Shown here piece after piece: positions 14,549-21,257 of a stretch of 43,401 nt of DNA (the stretch's first letter is position 1; each line of letters starts with the position of its first letter). The notes below the pieces were generated by a model, which ran no database searches, was not told the origin of the DNA, and saw only the letters and a list, made by a program, of their open reading frames with translations. A program made the position numbers and the translations under genes. Origin of the DNA: Myxococcus llanfairpwllgwyngyllgogerychwyrndrobwllllantysiliogogogochensis (GTDB lineage Bacteria > Myxococcota > Myxococcia > Myxococcales > Myxococcaceae); NCBI RefSeq assembly GCF_006636215.1, contig NZ_VIFM01000074.1:1-43401 (forward strand), in the 5' to 3' direction.

Positions 14549-15525
14549 ACGAGCGCACTGTGCCAGCCCTTGCGCGGGAGTTCGTCCTCGAGGAGTTGCT
14601 CCACCAACTGCGCACCCTGCCAGCCGGGAGCGCGTCGGCCCTGCGAGCGGAGTCCCAGCTCGCCGAGCTGCTGATGCCGGACATGGTCCGCGTGGCCCGC
14701 GTTGTTGCTCGCGCCTGGAAGGTGCCTGCCGAGGACATGGTGCAGGAGGGGCTGGTGGCGGTGATGGCTCGCCAGCGCACGCACCCCTTCGAGCCAGGTC
14801 TCGCCGGCGCGGGCCGGAGTGCATTCCCTGCCTGGGCCATGCGCCTGGGACGACAGGCCATGGAGCGCGCGGCGGCCACCTGGTCGAGTCCCGTCCACCT
14901 CACGGACCACGCGCGCAAGGCGGTCCGCCGTGCGAAGCGCACGGCCGCTTCCGAGGGAGTGGCCGTGTCCTCGGTGCTGCGGCGCCAGGGGCTGGTGGCC
15001 GCCGCGACCTACGTGCTCGGCGAGGGCACGGTGACGGCACCGCTGTCCCTCGACGCCCTCCTGGCCTCGCGCGAGTCCACCGCTGACTCTCGGGATGCTG
15101 CGGTGGACCGGCGCGGCGGCGTCCGCGCCAGCGTGGAGCTGACGCTGTCCCTGGTGGACAACACCGCCGAGCGGCTGTCGACGGTGGCCCAGCGGGAGGC
15201 CGTCCTGTGGGCGCTGTACCGATTGCCGCGCCTGGAGCGCCAGGTGGTGCAGGCCTCCATGGGACTGGGGCGGCCCGACGGCCAGGAAGCCTCGACGCGG
15301 ACGCTCGCCGTGGAGCTGCGCTTGTCGCTGGCCCAGGTGGCCCGCCTACGCGAGCGCGGGCTGGCGCGCCTGCGTGAGCACCTCAACGCCCAGGGGCTCG
15401 GGCCGGGAGAGCCGACGGGCCCGCGCACGGGCGAGGTGCGTCGCCGCGAGGTCGCCAGCGCGCGCAGCGTGCGGCGTCCGCGCCAGGGACAGATGGCGTT
15501 GCTGTCGCTCGGCGAGGGGACGTGA
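14545..15525 (+). CDS. phage sigma-70 family factor (left prophage, first)
   Basis: A 326-aa protein. Residues 42-110 match region 2 (LLMPDMVRVARVVARAWKVP, AEDMVQEGLVAVMARQ, then RSAFPAWAMRLGRQAMERA), the -10 recognition and core-binding part. A variable middle follows, and residues about 225-285 match region 4 (LPRLERQVVQASMGLG, STRTLAVELRLSLAQVARLR, ERGLARLREHL), the -35-binding HTH. The C-terminal 40 residues are basic. It may redirect host RNA polymerase to phage promoters. It is translationally coupled to rusA and to the zinc protein downstream. Region 2 is divergent, so promoter specificity cannot be read off. Confidence 0.75.
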   Translation: MNERTVPALAREFVLEELLHQLRTLPAGSASALRAESQLAELLMPDMVRVARVVARAWKVPAEDMVQEGLVAVMARQRTHPFEPGLAGAGRSAFPAWAMRLGRQAMERAAATWSSPVHLTDHARKAVRRAKRTAASEGVAVSSVLRRQGLVAAATYVLGEGTVTAPLSLDALLASRESTADSRDAAVDRRGGVRASVELTLSLVDNTAERLSTVAQREAVLWALYRLPRLERQVVQASMGLGRPDGQEASTRTLAVELRLSLAQVARLRERGLARLREHLNAQGLGPGEPTGPRTGEVRRREVASARSVRRPRQGQMALLSLGEGT

Positions 15526-15526
15526 G

Positions 15527-15811
15527 GTGCCCGTCATCGTCGCGGAGAAGCCGGGCACGTGCACAGCGGCTGGGTGTGGCGGGCGCATCCTCCGCGGCGA
15601 GCTGTGCTGGTTCGAGGCCGCGACGGGCACGCGGCACCTCGAGCCGGCATGCCGCGAAGCCAGCGCCGGGCGCCGCTCCAACGGCCGGGCCGGGCGGTGT
15701 CGCTGCGGTGCTCACGTGCCACCGCGCGAGGGAAGCCTCACGCTGCGCGAGACGCGGCGTGCCGGCCGTCACCGCAAGCAGTGGACTGTGATTTGCGCGC
15801 GGTGCTCGTGA
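15527..15811 (+). CDS. small cysteine-rich (zinc-binding) protein
   Basis: A 94-aa protein, GTG start one base after the sigma stop. CTAAGCGGRILRGELCWFE and, after GTRHLEPAC, a second CRCGAHV…CARC arrangement make two four-ligand metal sites likely. The first part resembles PARP-type or treble-clef fingers seen in small phage proteins. Function unknown. The C-terminal 74 bp overlap the convergent gene 15738-16007. Confidence 0.6.
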   Translation: MPVIVAEKPGTCTAAGCGGRILRGELCWFEAATGTRHLEPACREASAGRRSNGRAGRCRCGAHVPPREGSLTLRETRRAGRHRKQWTVICARCS

Positions 15812-16007
15812 CGGCCTGCCGCCGCTGTCGCGAGGCCCACTGGTAGAGGGTGCTCAGCCGTACGTAGGTCTCGGCGTGCACCGCGTGTGCATCGGCGCCG
15901 CGCCGAAGGAGCGCCTGTGCAAGCCGCCTGATGCGCGCCGCCTCGTCGGGGTCGTCCCGTGCGAGCTGGCGCAGGTCCACGCCTGGGTCGTTCTCTGGTG
16001 ACGTCAT
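15738..16007 (-). CDS. small helical protein ending the early operon
   Basis: An 89-aa protein starting MTSPENDPGVDLRQLARDDP, with helices (EAARIRRLAQALLRRGADAH, AETYVRLSTLYQWASRQRRQ) that could form an HTH. The start overlaps the preceding gene's stop (ATGA). It overlaps the plus-strand gene at its 3' end, marking the convergence of two transcription units. Unrecognised. Confidence 0.5.
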   Translation of the reverse strand: MTSPENDPGVDLRQLARDDPDEAARIRRLAQALLRRGADAHAVHAETYVRLSTLYQWASRQRRQAVTSTARKSQSTACGDGRHAASRAA

Positions 16008-16204
16008 CGTGTCCTCCCGTCTCGCATGGCGCGGCGGGTGCGGCGGCGCTTCAACATGAACGCGAAGAAGTCGCTCCACCACCCGCTCCACTTGAGGACG
16101 GCGCGAAGTGCAACAACAGACAACCACAAGCACAGGCCGAGGCAGACGAGGGTTCCCGTCATCACCACGGCCCACGCGACGACATGGAGGAGGCCCGGGA
16201 ACAT
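16004..16204 (-). CDS. small single-TM protein
   Basis: A 66-aa protein: MFPGLLHVVAWAVVMTGTLV begins one long or two short membrane segments (about 4-34), followed by an aromatic WSGWWSDFFAFML stretch and a strongly basic tail (KRRRTRRAMRDGRTR). GGAGG eight bases upstream fixes the ATG at 16204. A plausible role is as a membrane-perturbing phage protein; none is demonstrated. Confidence 0.55.
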   Translation of the reverse strand: MFPGLLHVVAWAVVMTGTLVCLGLCLWLSVVALRAVLKWSGWWSDFFAFMLKRRRTRRAMRDGRTR

Positions 16205-16323
16205 CACGGGCACCTCCGCAATCGGGAGCTGATGAGGGCACTGTTGAACGAGCGGAATCGAAGCATCTGGCACCTCCACGGAGAAGACGGGGCCCGGCAC
16301 CCACCGGGCCCCTGGGGTCAGCA

Positions 16324-16887
16324 CTACGGAATCGGCACGGCTTCACGAGCGAGCAAGACGAAGACGACGGTTCCGACGAGCGCGACCTCTCCCGGCGTCC
16401 ACTCGTCCTTCTTCAGCAGCGCGTCGAGCTGCTTCTTCCAGCCCGACGGCAGGAGGCCTCCGGCATCGCGGTTCAACGTGCTGTTGTGCGCCTTCTGGCC
16501 CGCCAACTTCAGCATCTGGATGGCACGGTTGCCGGGCGGCGGCCCGTTCCTCGAGCACCACTTCGCCACCTCCTCTTCCAGCCACTGGATGGCGCGGGTG
16601 AATCTCTCTTTGACGGCAGCCGTCGTCGCCCTCGTCCGCGCGGCGCGCACGACGGCCTCTGCGGCGACAGCGAACATGCACTTCGCATCGGTGGCACCGA
16701 GTTCTTGCCCCTCGCGGTATCCAGACTGGCGGCCGAATTCGGCGAAGATGTCCGCGACCTTCCGCTTGGCGAGGTCCTCCGAATGCAACCACTCCGTCTC
16801 GGTGAGCCCGGGAGGGAGTGGCTCAGCGCGGGCAGCGGTGAAACCCAGGACGAGCGCCAGCAGTACGACTCTCACGACGGACTTCAT
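16324..16887 (-). CDS. exported hypothetical protein
   Basis: A 187-aa protein with a clear signal peptide (MKSVVRVVLLALVLGFTAARA, cleavage after about 21). The mature part is helical, with two cysteines (KCMFAVAAEAVV and AKWCSRNGPP) and a hydrophobic C-terminal segment (EVALVGTVVFVLLA, about 166-179) that may anchor it. It lies near the end of the early operon, an unusual place for an exported protein. Unrecognised. Confidence 0.6.
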   Translation of the reverse strand: MKSVVRVVLLALVLGFTAARAEPLPPGLTETEWLHSEDLAKRKVADIFAEFGRQSGYREGQELGATDAKCMFAVAAEAVVRAARTRATTAAVKERFTRAIQWLEEEVAKWCSRNGPPPGNRAIQMLKLAGQKAHNSTLNRDAGGLLPSGWKKQLDALLKKDEWTPGEVALVGTVVFVLLAREAVPIP

Positions 16888-16961
16888 GACGACCTCGCTT
16901 GTTGCGTGGGGGACGGTGCTGCGGTGACCCCGATGCCGTGCATGCGCACCGGGCAAAGGGC

Positions 16962-18080
16962 TCAGGACGTGCTCTCGTCGAGGGTGACGAGGGTGATGCC
17001 GGCGAGGCCGGTACGTGAGGCGTGCTCGTCGAGGAGGGCGCGGTAGTTCTCCTCGACCCACGCGAGGAAGAACCTGTCGGGGCACTCCAGGACGAGCGTG
17101 CCTTCGTCGAGGTTGTTGGGCCGGGCGCGCTCCAACCATTCCACCGCGTACTGCCGGCCCTCGCCCCTGATGGACGTGACGACGTGGCGCCACGCGCGCT
17201 CCGCTTCGGTGCCCTCGGGGATGCCCTCCAGGCACATGGACGCGCCGGGCTCCTCCGGAGGCGGCACCACCTCGGGCTCCGCGTCCACGCTCCACGCGCC
17301 TGACAGGAGCTGATCGGCGACTTCGTGCCCGCTGGACGTCACCCCGCGCAGCACCCGGACCACGTTGGCGCGCGTACGGGACTGCAATTCGCCGCGGCAC
17401 ACCGGTGAGCGAGGGACGAGGGCGAAGACCCGCCGCCACTCCTCCATCGGCCGGGACTCCAGCGCGGCCAGGGCGTCCTCGAGGAGCTGGCGGGAAGTGC
17501 GCTCCCCCCAGGGCCAGAAGCCGTGGGCGGCGACGAGGGTGTTCCAGGCCTCGCGCAGCTCCTGCACGTTGGCCGGCAGGGTCGACGGGTTGCGGTGGTC
17601 CCGAGGCGCGTCACGCTGGACGTCACGCACGTCACGCACGTCACGCGCGGCCACCGTGACGACTGCGAGCGCTCCCCTCCGGACAGAGGCAGAGGAGGAG
17701 GGGGAAGGGGGAGAAACCTGGAGTTGCGTCACGCTGGGCTGCGTGACGTCACGCAAGCCGTCACGCTGGCGCTTCACGGCCTGTCGAGCGGCGTTACCTG
17801 CCCGGATTCTTTCAGCTTTCTCGGCCTCCCCCGCCTTCTCCCCCTCCTGTGTCACGCTGGCCGTCACGCTGCGTTTGCGTGACGTCACGCTGGGCTGCGT
17901 GACGGGTGCCGCTGTCGGGGCGGGCACGGCGGGGCGGCCGGCGAACGCCGTGGCCAGCGCCTGGCGCAGCCCCTCGGCGAGGCCCTCGGAGTAGGCGCGG
18001 AGACGACGCTCCTCCGCGAGCGCGGCGCGCAGCTCCTCGACCTGGGCACGGCAGTCCGCGTCAGGCGTGAGGGTGGGCAT
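16962..18080 (-). CDS. replication initiator-like protein with DnaA domain I-like C-terminus
   Basis: A 372-aa protein. Residues 10-50 are a coiled coil (AQVEELRAALAEERRLRAY). Residues about 55-155 are a low-complexity segment rich in V-T and R-D-V steps, encoded by the iteron array. Residues 165-265 are a helical domain (VQELREAWNTLVAAHGFWPW). Residues about 295-350 (WRHVVTSIRGEGRQYAVEWL, then LVLECPDRFFLAWVEENYRA) closely resemble DnaA domain I, which recruits the DnaB helicase. No AAA+ or primase motif is present. I infer a phage replisome organiser: binding its own iterons and loading helicase. Like lambda O, it carries repeats inside its gene. It overlaps the upstream gene by 20 bp. Confidence 0.65.
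   Translation of the reverse strand: MPTLTPDADCRAQVEELRAALAEERRLRAYSEGLAEGLRQALATAFAGRPAVPAPTAAPVTQPSVTSRKRSVTASVTQEGEKAGEAEKAERIRAGNAARQAVKRQRDGLRDVTQPSVTQLQVSPPSPSSSASVRRGALAVVTVAARDVRDVRDVQRDAPRDHRNPSTLPANVQELREAWNTLVAAHGFWPWGERTSRQLLEDALAALESRPMEEWRRVFALVPRSPVCRGELQSRTRANVVRVLRGVTSSGHEVADQLLSGAWSVDAEPEVVPPPEEPGASMCLEGIPEGTEAERAWRHVVTSIRGEGRQYAVEWLERARPNNLDEGTLVLECPDRFFLAWVEENYRALLDEHASRTGLAGITLVTLDESTS
17610..17903. repeat. GTCACGC iteron array, candidate replication origin
   Basis: The heptamer GTCACGC occurs ten times on the plus strand (starts 17610, 17622, 17631, 17640, 17728, 17748, 17760, 17851, 17863, 17884) and three times inverted (17741, 17877, 17897). Two inverted pairs form perfect 14-bp palindromes GCGTGACGTCACGC (17741-17754, 17877-17890). 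Copies fall in two reading frames of the host gene (read as Arg-Asp or Val-Thr), so the DNA and not the peptide is conserved. A relatively T-rich stretch (17805-17822) lies between clusters. Confidence 0.7.
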
Positions 18081-18360
18081 GGGTGACTCTGGAGTTGTCG
18101 GTCGAAAGTGGGAGGACAGCGGGGCCCAGCGTCGGCACCTGGGCGCAGCAGCGCGGCGGCACTGGCTGGTTGCGACAGCCGGCCCGGTAGGGGACGTTGT
18201 CCGCGCAGTGGGGCCACGGGCCCACGTGGGCGGCGCGCACGGCGGCGCTGGCTGGCGTTGCCCCGTGGTAGGTGCGCAGGCCCGTCTCGGTGAACTCCTC
18301 GCCGCGCATCGGCTTGAAGCACACCGGGCAGGTGGTGACGTACAGGAGGCCGAGGCTCAC
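18061..18360 (-). CDS. small cysteine-rich protein, 99 aa
   Basis: GTG start at 18360 overlaps the previous stop (GTGA). CPVCFKPM near the N-terminus and later CADN, AGC, RCC cysteines suggest a zinc-binding knuckle; the HxGxxPASAAVR segment is polar. The tail overlaps the start of the replication gene. Unrecognised. Confidence 0.55.
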   Translation of the reverse strand: MSLGLLYVTTCPVCFKPMRGEEFTETGLRTYHGATPASAAVRAAHVGPWPHCADNVPYRAGCRNQPVPPRCCAQVPTLGPAVLPLSTDNSRVTHAHPHA

Positions 18361-18545
18361 GGTCGGCGCCCCCGCCCGTAGATGGCCCACACCAAACGGC
18401 GCGTGCCGTAGGCGAGGAAGACGCCGACGGCAGCGAGGCCGACAGCATGGCGACCGTCCTCCTCGACGTACGCGGCGACGAAGGCCACGACGGCACACGC
18501 CGCAGTGATGCCGGTGAGGAGGAGAGCTTTTGCGCGCGGGCTCAC
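18357..18545 (-). CDS. small two-TM protein
   Basis: A 62-aa protein with two membrane segments (ALLLTGITAACAVVAFVAAY and AVGLAAVGVFLAYG) and a basic tail. GTG start with GTGA overlap to the upstream gene. Unknown function. Confidence 0.5.
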   Translation of the reverse strand: MSPRAKALLLTGITAACAVVAFVAAYVEEDGRHAVGLAAVGVFLAYGTRRLVWAIYGRGRRP

Positions 18546-19114
18546 CGGGATACCTCCGGCGCGGCCTGCTCGGCGCTCTCTGCCTGGAGCTGCGCGCGGA
18601 TGGCGGCAGCGAGGGCCGGCATCACCTCGCGGCAGAATGCGCGGAGCTGCGGCTCGTAGTCCAACGACGCGAACTCGCTCGCATCGTCGATGCGGGTCTC
18701 GCGGAGCCAGTCGTGAAACTGGTACTCCTCCATCTCGACCTCGTGGCGCGCGTCGCGGCCGTCGTAGTAGCCGAGGGCGAGGCCGAGCTTTTCCCACTCC
18801 TCCGCCGCACGCTCCTTCGTCCAGCCCCACCTGCGGCGGTACTCGATGATGTGCTCGCGGATGCCCTTGAGCGTGGCGGCGCCGTCCCACCAGTCGCTCG
18901 TACCGAGCTTGCTGCACACGTAGGACCTGTCATCCCGGCCGCCGATGCGGACGACGAAGTCCCGGAACGGCATGCCGGGGGCCGTCCACCGGAAGGCGTA
19001 GTTTCCATAGTCAGAGACAGTCGAAAAGTAGCCGTCGCTCCGAAGGATGACGTCCGCCAGCCACGACCCCTCGGGCGTGAGCAGGCGGTACTGCCAGACG
19101 GTCAGCTCACGCAT
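18542..19114 (-). CDS. conserved-looking phage protein, 190 aa
   Basis: MRELTVWQYRLLTPEGSWLA is followed by DGYFSTVSDYGNYAFRW, then a FRDFVVRIGG…YVCSKLG segment and a long C-terminal helical part (RAAEEWEKLGLALGYYDGRD). The 'YFSTVSDYGNYAF' block recurs in uncharacterised phage early proteins as far as I recall; the role is unknown. It sits in the overlapping early operon. Confidence 0.65.
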   Translation of the reverse strand: MRELTVWQYRLLTPEGSWLADVILRSDGYFSTVSDYGNYAFRWTAPGMPFRDFVVRIGGRDDRSYVCSKLGTSDWWDGAATLKGIREHIIEYRRRWGWTKERAAEEWEKLGLALGYYDGRDARHEVEMEEYQFHDWLRETRIDDASEFASLDYEPQLRAFCREVMPALAAAIRAQLQAESAEQAAPEVSR

Positions 19115-19499
19115 GGCCCACCCCCGATGCGTGCGCCAGTTCCTCGGCAGCCCACGCCATGTACGCGCGCTCGGCCTGGGCGACGTCGCCAGCGGTCCCC
19201 ACCCATCCGGCACCGCAGGAGGGGCACAAGAGCGTGTCCGTCTGCGCGGCGCGGTGGGGCGAGTCCGCGAGCCTCGCGGGGATGCCACAACGGGCCTTGC
19301 AGCTCGGGCACGCGGGACAGTCGTGCCAGGGCTTCGGCTCGGCGAAGTCGCCGCCGACCGGCATCGGCGTGAACTCGCGACAGCCGCACTCCGTCAACAC
19401 ACCCCAGAACGGGAGGATGTACGTGCAGGGGCTGTCGACGTGCTCCTGGTAGACGTGCCCGCACTTCGAGCACGGCGCGTCGAGGTTGACGCTACCCAT
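19107..19499 (-). CDS. multi-zinc-ribbon protein, 130 aa
   Basis: MGSVNLDAPCSKCGHVYQEH begins the first CxxC knuckle. Further pairs are ECGC, CPACPSCKARC and CPSCGAGW, which could support at least two zinc ribbons. The C-terminal helix (AQAERAYMAWAAEELAHASG) ends 8 bp inside the next gene. Possibly nucleic-acid- or protein-binding; unrecognised. Confidence 0.6.
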   Translation of the reverse strand: MGSVNLDAPCSKCGHVYQEHVDSPCTYILPFWGVLTECGCREFTPMPVGGDFAEPKPWHDCPACPSCKARCGIPARLADSPHRAAQTDTLLCPSCGAGWVGTAGDVAQAERAYMAWAAEELAHASGVGHA

Positions 19500-19692
19500 G
19501 GGTGCCTCCGGTGGTGGAGCGCCCGCCCGGAAGGACGCGAAGCGGCTGCTGCGCGATGCCGCGCGAGCTGGTGCGCTGCTTGGGCGGGACCTTCCGCGCG
19601 GAGCGGTGCGCGAGCAGGACCAGAGCGCCGCATCCCAGGTGGACCAGCCCGCCGAACACGTAGAGGGCCGCGCCGATGACCTCAGGCGACAT
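19492..19692 (-). CDS. small membrane protein, 66 aa
   Basis: MSPEVIGAALYVFGGLVHLG starts a single hydrophobic segment (about 5-28), followed by a basic, Arg/Gly/Thr-rich tail. It overlaps both neighbours by 8-11 bp. Unknown. Confidence 0.5.
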   Translation of the reverse strand: MSPEVIGAALYVFGGLVHLGCGALVLLAHRSARKVPPKQRTSSRGIAQQPLRVLPGGRSTTGGTHG

Positions 19693-20311
19693 GGGTGGCG
19701 CCCCTCTCCCACGAAGGCGTCAGCGAGGCCGCCCACCGCAACGCGGCTTCCTCGGCCTGGGTGAGGAGTTGCTGCGCGCGCTGGCGGGTCCCTCCAACGT
19801 GCTGGCCGATGCTCTCCAGCGTCTCGCCATCAAGTCGCAGGAGGTACGCCTGCACGGCCTTCTCGCGGACGGGCTGGCTCATGCCGGGCCTCATGTGCGC
19901 GCACAGCCGCTCGCCCAGCGTCGCGGAGAGACGGTGTGCCTCTGCCGTTCGCTCCTGCGTAGGAGGGACAACGACGCTGAGCAGCTCGTCGACGTCGAGA
20001 GGAAGCTCGTGCCGTGGGACGTACGCGCCGTCCTCATCTCGCGTGACCCCCGCGAGAGCCAGCCATCCGCGCATCACGTAGTGGCGAACGGGGCGGCGGG
20101 CGAAGGTGACGAACGACGCGCCTCCATCGGGGAGCCACCGCTGGGCGGCGTACATCGCGCCCATCCACGCGTAGCTGGCGAGGTCGTCCTCGAAGCCGCG
20201 TGCGGCCGAGCAGCGCAGAACGAAGCTGCGCACAGCCCACCTGACAACCCGGTGGGCCTGGAGGACGAGTTGTTGCTCCGCTGCGGTGAGTGAGCGTTGG
20301 CCATTCCTCAT
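19682..20311 (-). CDS. phage sigma-70 family factor (left prophage, second)
   Basis: A 209-aa protein. Residues 15-82 look like region 2 (QLVLQAHRVVRWAVRSFVLR, then FEDDLASYAWMGAMYAAQRW and FVTFARRPVRHYVMRGWLAL). Residues about 145-195 look like region 4 (REKAVQAYLLRLDGETLESI, GQHVGGTRQRAQQLLTQAEE). The acidic linker in between is short, as in ECF-like factors. Placed in the early operon, it could switch transcription to the next class of phage genes. Overlaps of 4-11 bp with both neighbours indicate coupling. Confidence 0.7.
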   Translation of the reverse strand: MRNGQRSLTAAEQQLVLQAHRVVRWAVRSFVLRCSAARGFEDDLASYAWMGAMYAAQRWLPDGGASFVTFARRPVRHYVMRGWLALAGVTRDEDGAYVPRHELPLDVDELLSVVVPPTQERTAEAHRLSATLGERLCAHMRPGMSQPVREKAVQAYLLRLDGETLESIGQHVGGTRQRAQQLLTQAEEAALRWAASLTPSWERGATHVA

Positions 20312-20520
20312 GGCCGCCTCCGGCTCACCGTGCGGTGGACGCCGCGGCGCTGCTCGGCCTCCAGGCGCCGCCGCTCACGCGTGAGAGCGAGGGACGCGTC
20401 CGACTCGGCCTCCTGTCGGGTGGGGGCGTGCGCCTCCACCTCGACGTCCGTCCCCCGGAGGGTGACGACGTGCCCGAGCGGACCAACAGAGCTGATGCTC
20501 GCGAAGGTGGTGGCGCTCAT
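20308..20520 (-). CDS. small early protein, 70 aa
   Basis: MSATTFASISSVGPLGHVVT, a strand-rich start (LRGTDVEVEAHA), then a basic helix (ALTRERRRLEAEQRRG). ATGA overlaps at both ends. Unrecognised. Confidence 0.5.
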   Translation of the reverse strand: MSATTFASISSVGPLGHVVTLRGTDVEVEAHAPTRQEAESDASLALTRERRRLEAEQRRGVHRTVSRRRP

Positions 20521-20888
20521 GCCTTCGCCGCCTTCGCCATGTCCAAGAACTGGGTGCGGCCGTCCCGGATGCACACCAGGAGCGACTGGTGCTCCATGCT
20601 CAACCCGAGCATCTGGGCGCGCAGTTCGTCGGCGCTGCACGTCCAGTCGAGGGGCAGGTGCAGCAGCGCAGCAGCGGTGACGAGCGCGTGCGTGCCGTTG
20701 AGGGTGAGCGGCGCCATGAGCCGCCCCGACTGCTCATGGGTGATGCTGTAGGCGGCGCCCTCCGTCACCTCAATCGCGGCGATGGCCAGCCCACCCCGAC
20801 GGAACACGCAGGGGTTCGACTCAGGGCCCTCGGAGGTGCTGATGGTGATGGGACGGAGCCCCTGCTGAAACTTGAGGGCGCCGCTCAC
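20517..20888 (-). CDS. early hypothetical protein, 123 aa
   Basis: GTG start (GTGAGCGGC) overlapping the previous stop. A beta-rich N-terminal half (CVFRRGGLAIAAIEV) and a helical C-terminal half (SADELRAQMLGLSMEHQSLL). No motif recognised. Confidence 0.55.
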   Translation of the reverse strand: MSGALKFQQGLRPITISTSEGPESNPCVFRRGGLAIAAIEVTEGAAYSITHEQSGRLMAPLTLNGTHALVTAAALLHLPLDWTCSADELRAQMLGLSMEHQSLLVCIRDGRTQFLDMAKAAKA

Positions 20889-21055
20889 CGGGCACCGCCC
20901 TTCGAGGGCGCGTCCGGAACGTAGTCGCCGGCGCGCTCATCCGCGTTGGAGACCCGGAGAGCCAAGACCTCGGCAACGGCCGCTCCGATGGAATGGTAGA
21001 GGCACGCCTGTCGGACCCGCGCGTGGCTCTTGGCGCAGGCGCGACAGCCCTCCAT
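20885..21055 (-). CDS. first gene of the left early operon, 56 aa
   Basis: MEGCRACAKSHARVRQACLY contains CxxC and a third cysteine, then a helix (HSIGAAVAEVLALRVSN). The ATG at 21055 is chosen because sequence upstream is the operon promoter region and then the att site. That upstream stretch (21056-21195) contains a GTTACG direct repeat (21112-21126) that could be an operator. Confidence 0.5.
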   Translation of the reverse strand: MEGCRACAKSHARVRQACLYHSIGAAVAEVLALRVSNADERAGDYVPDAPSKGGAR

Positions 21056-21195
21056 GGGAGGCACGTTGCGCCGGTACTCGGTGACCGCCGCTGAGAGGGG
21101 AGGGAGGGGCGTTACGTTGTTACGCTGCGTGCCGTCGCCAGGGGCCTTAGCGCCACGTCCAGAGACCGTTTCAGAGGGAGAGGGAGGAACCTGCG

Positions 21196-21243
21196 GCTCA
21201 ATCTCCCCGTGGGGTCGAGGGTTCGATTCCCTCCGCCTCCACA
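21196..21243 (+). other. attachment-site core: 3' end of a tmRNA- or tRNA-like gene
   Basis: 21217-21233 forms a T-arm: stem GAGGG/CCCTC with loop TTCGATT. It is followed by the acceptor 3' strand CGCCTCC (21234-21240) and A (21241) as discriminator. A CCCC-GT-GGGG hairpin precedes it. U at position 70 with A73 fits the alanine identity of tmRNA (G3-U70), while bacterial tRNA-Ser normally has G73; a class II tRNA is not excluded. No 5' half exists upstream, so this is a displaced 3' fragment next to an integrase, i.e. a prophage att site. Confidence 0.7.
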
Positions 21244-21257
21244 GTTTAGCCTTGTAG

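Noticed and set aside
17610..17903. CRISPR array
   Set aside because: The repeat unit is only 7 bp with irregular 7-20 bp spacing and lies in a coding gene; iterons explain it better. No CRISPR array was seen in the window.
21196..21243. Complete tRNA or tmRNA gene
   Set aside because: Only the T-arm and 3' acceptor strand are present; no matching 5' acceptor, D-arm or tag-peptide frame lies upstream.
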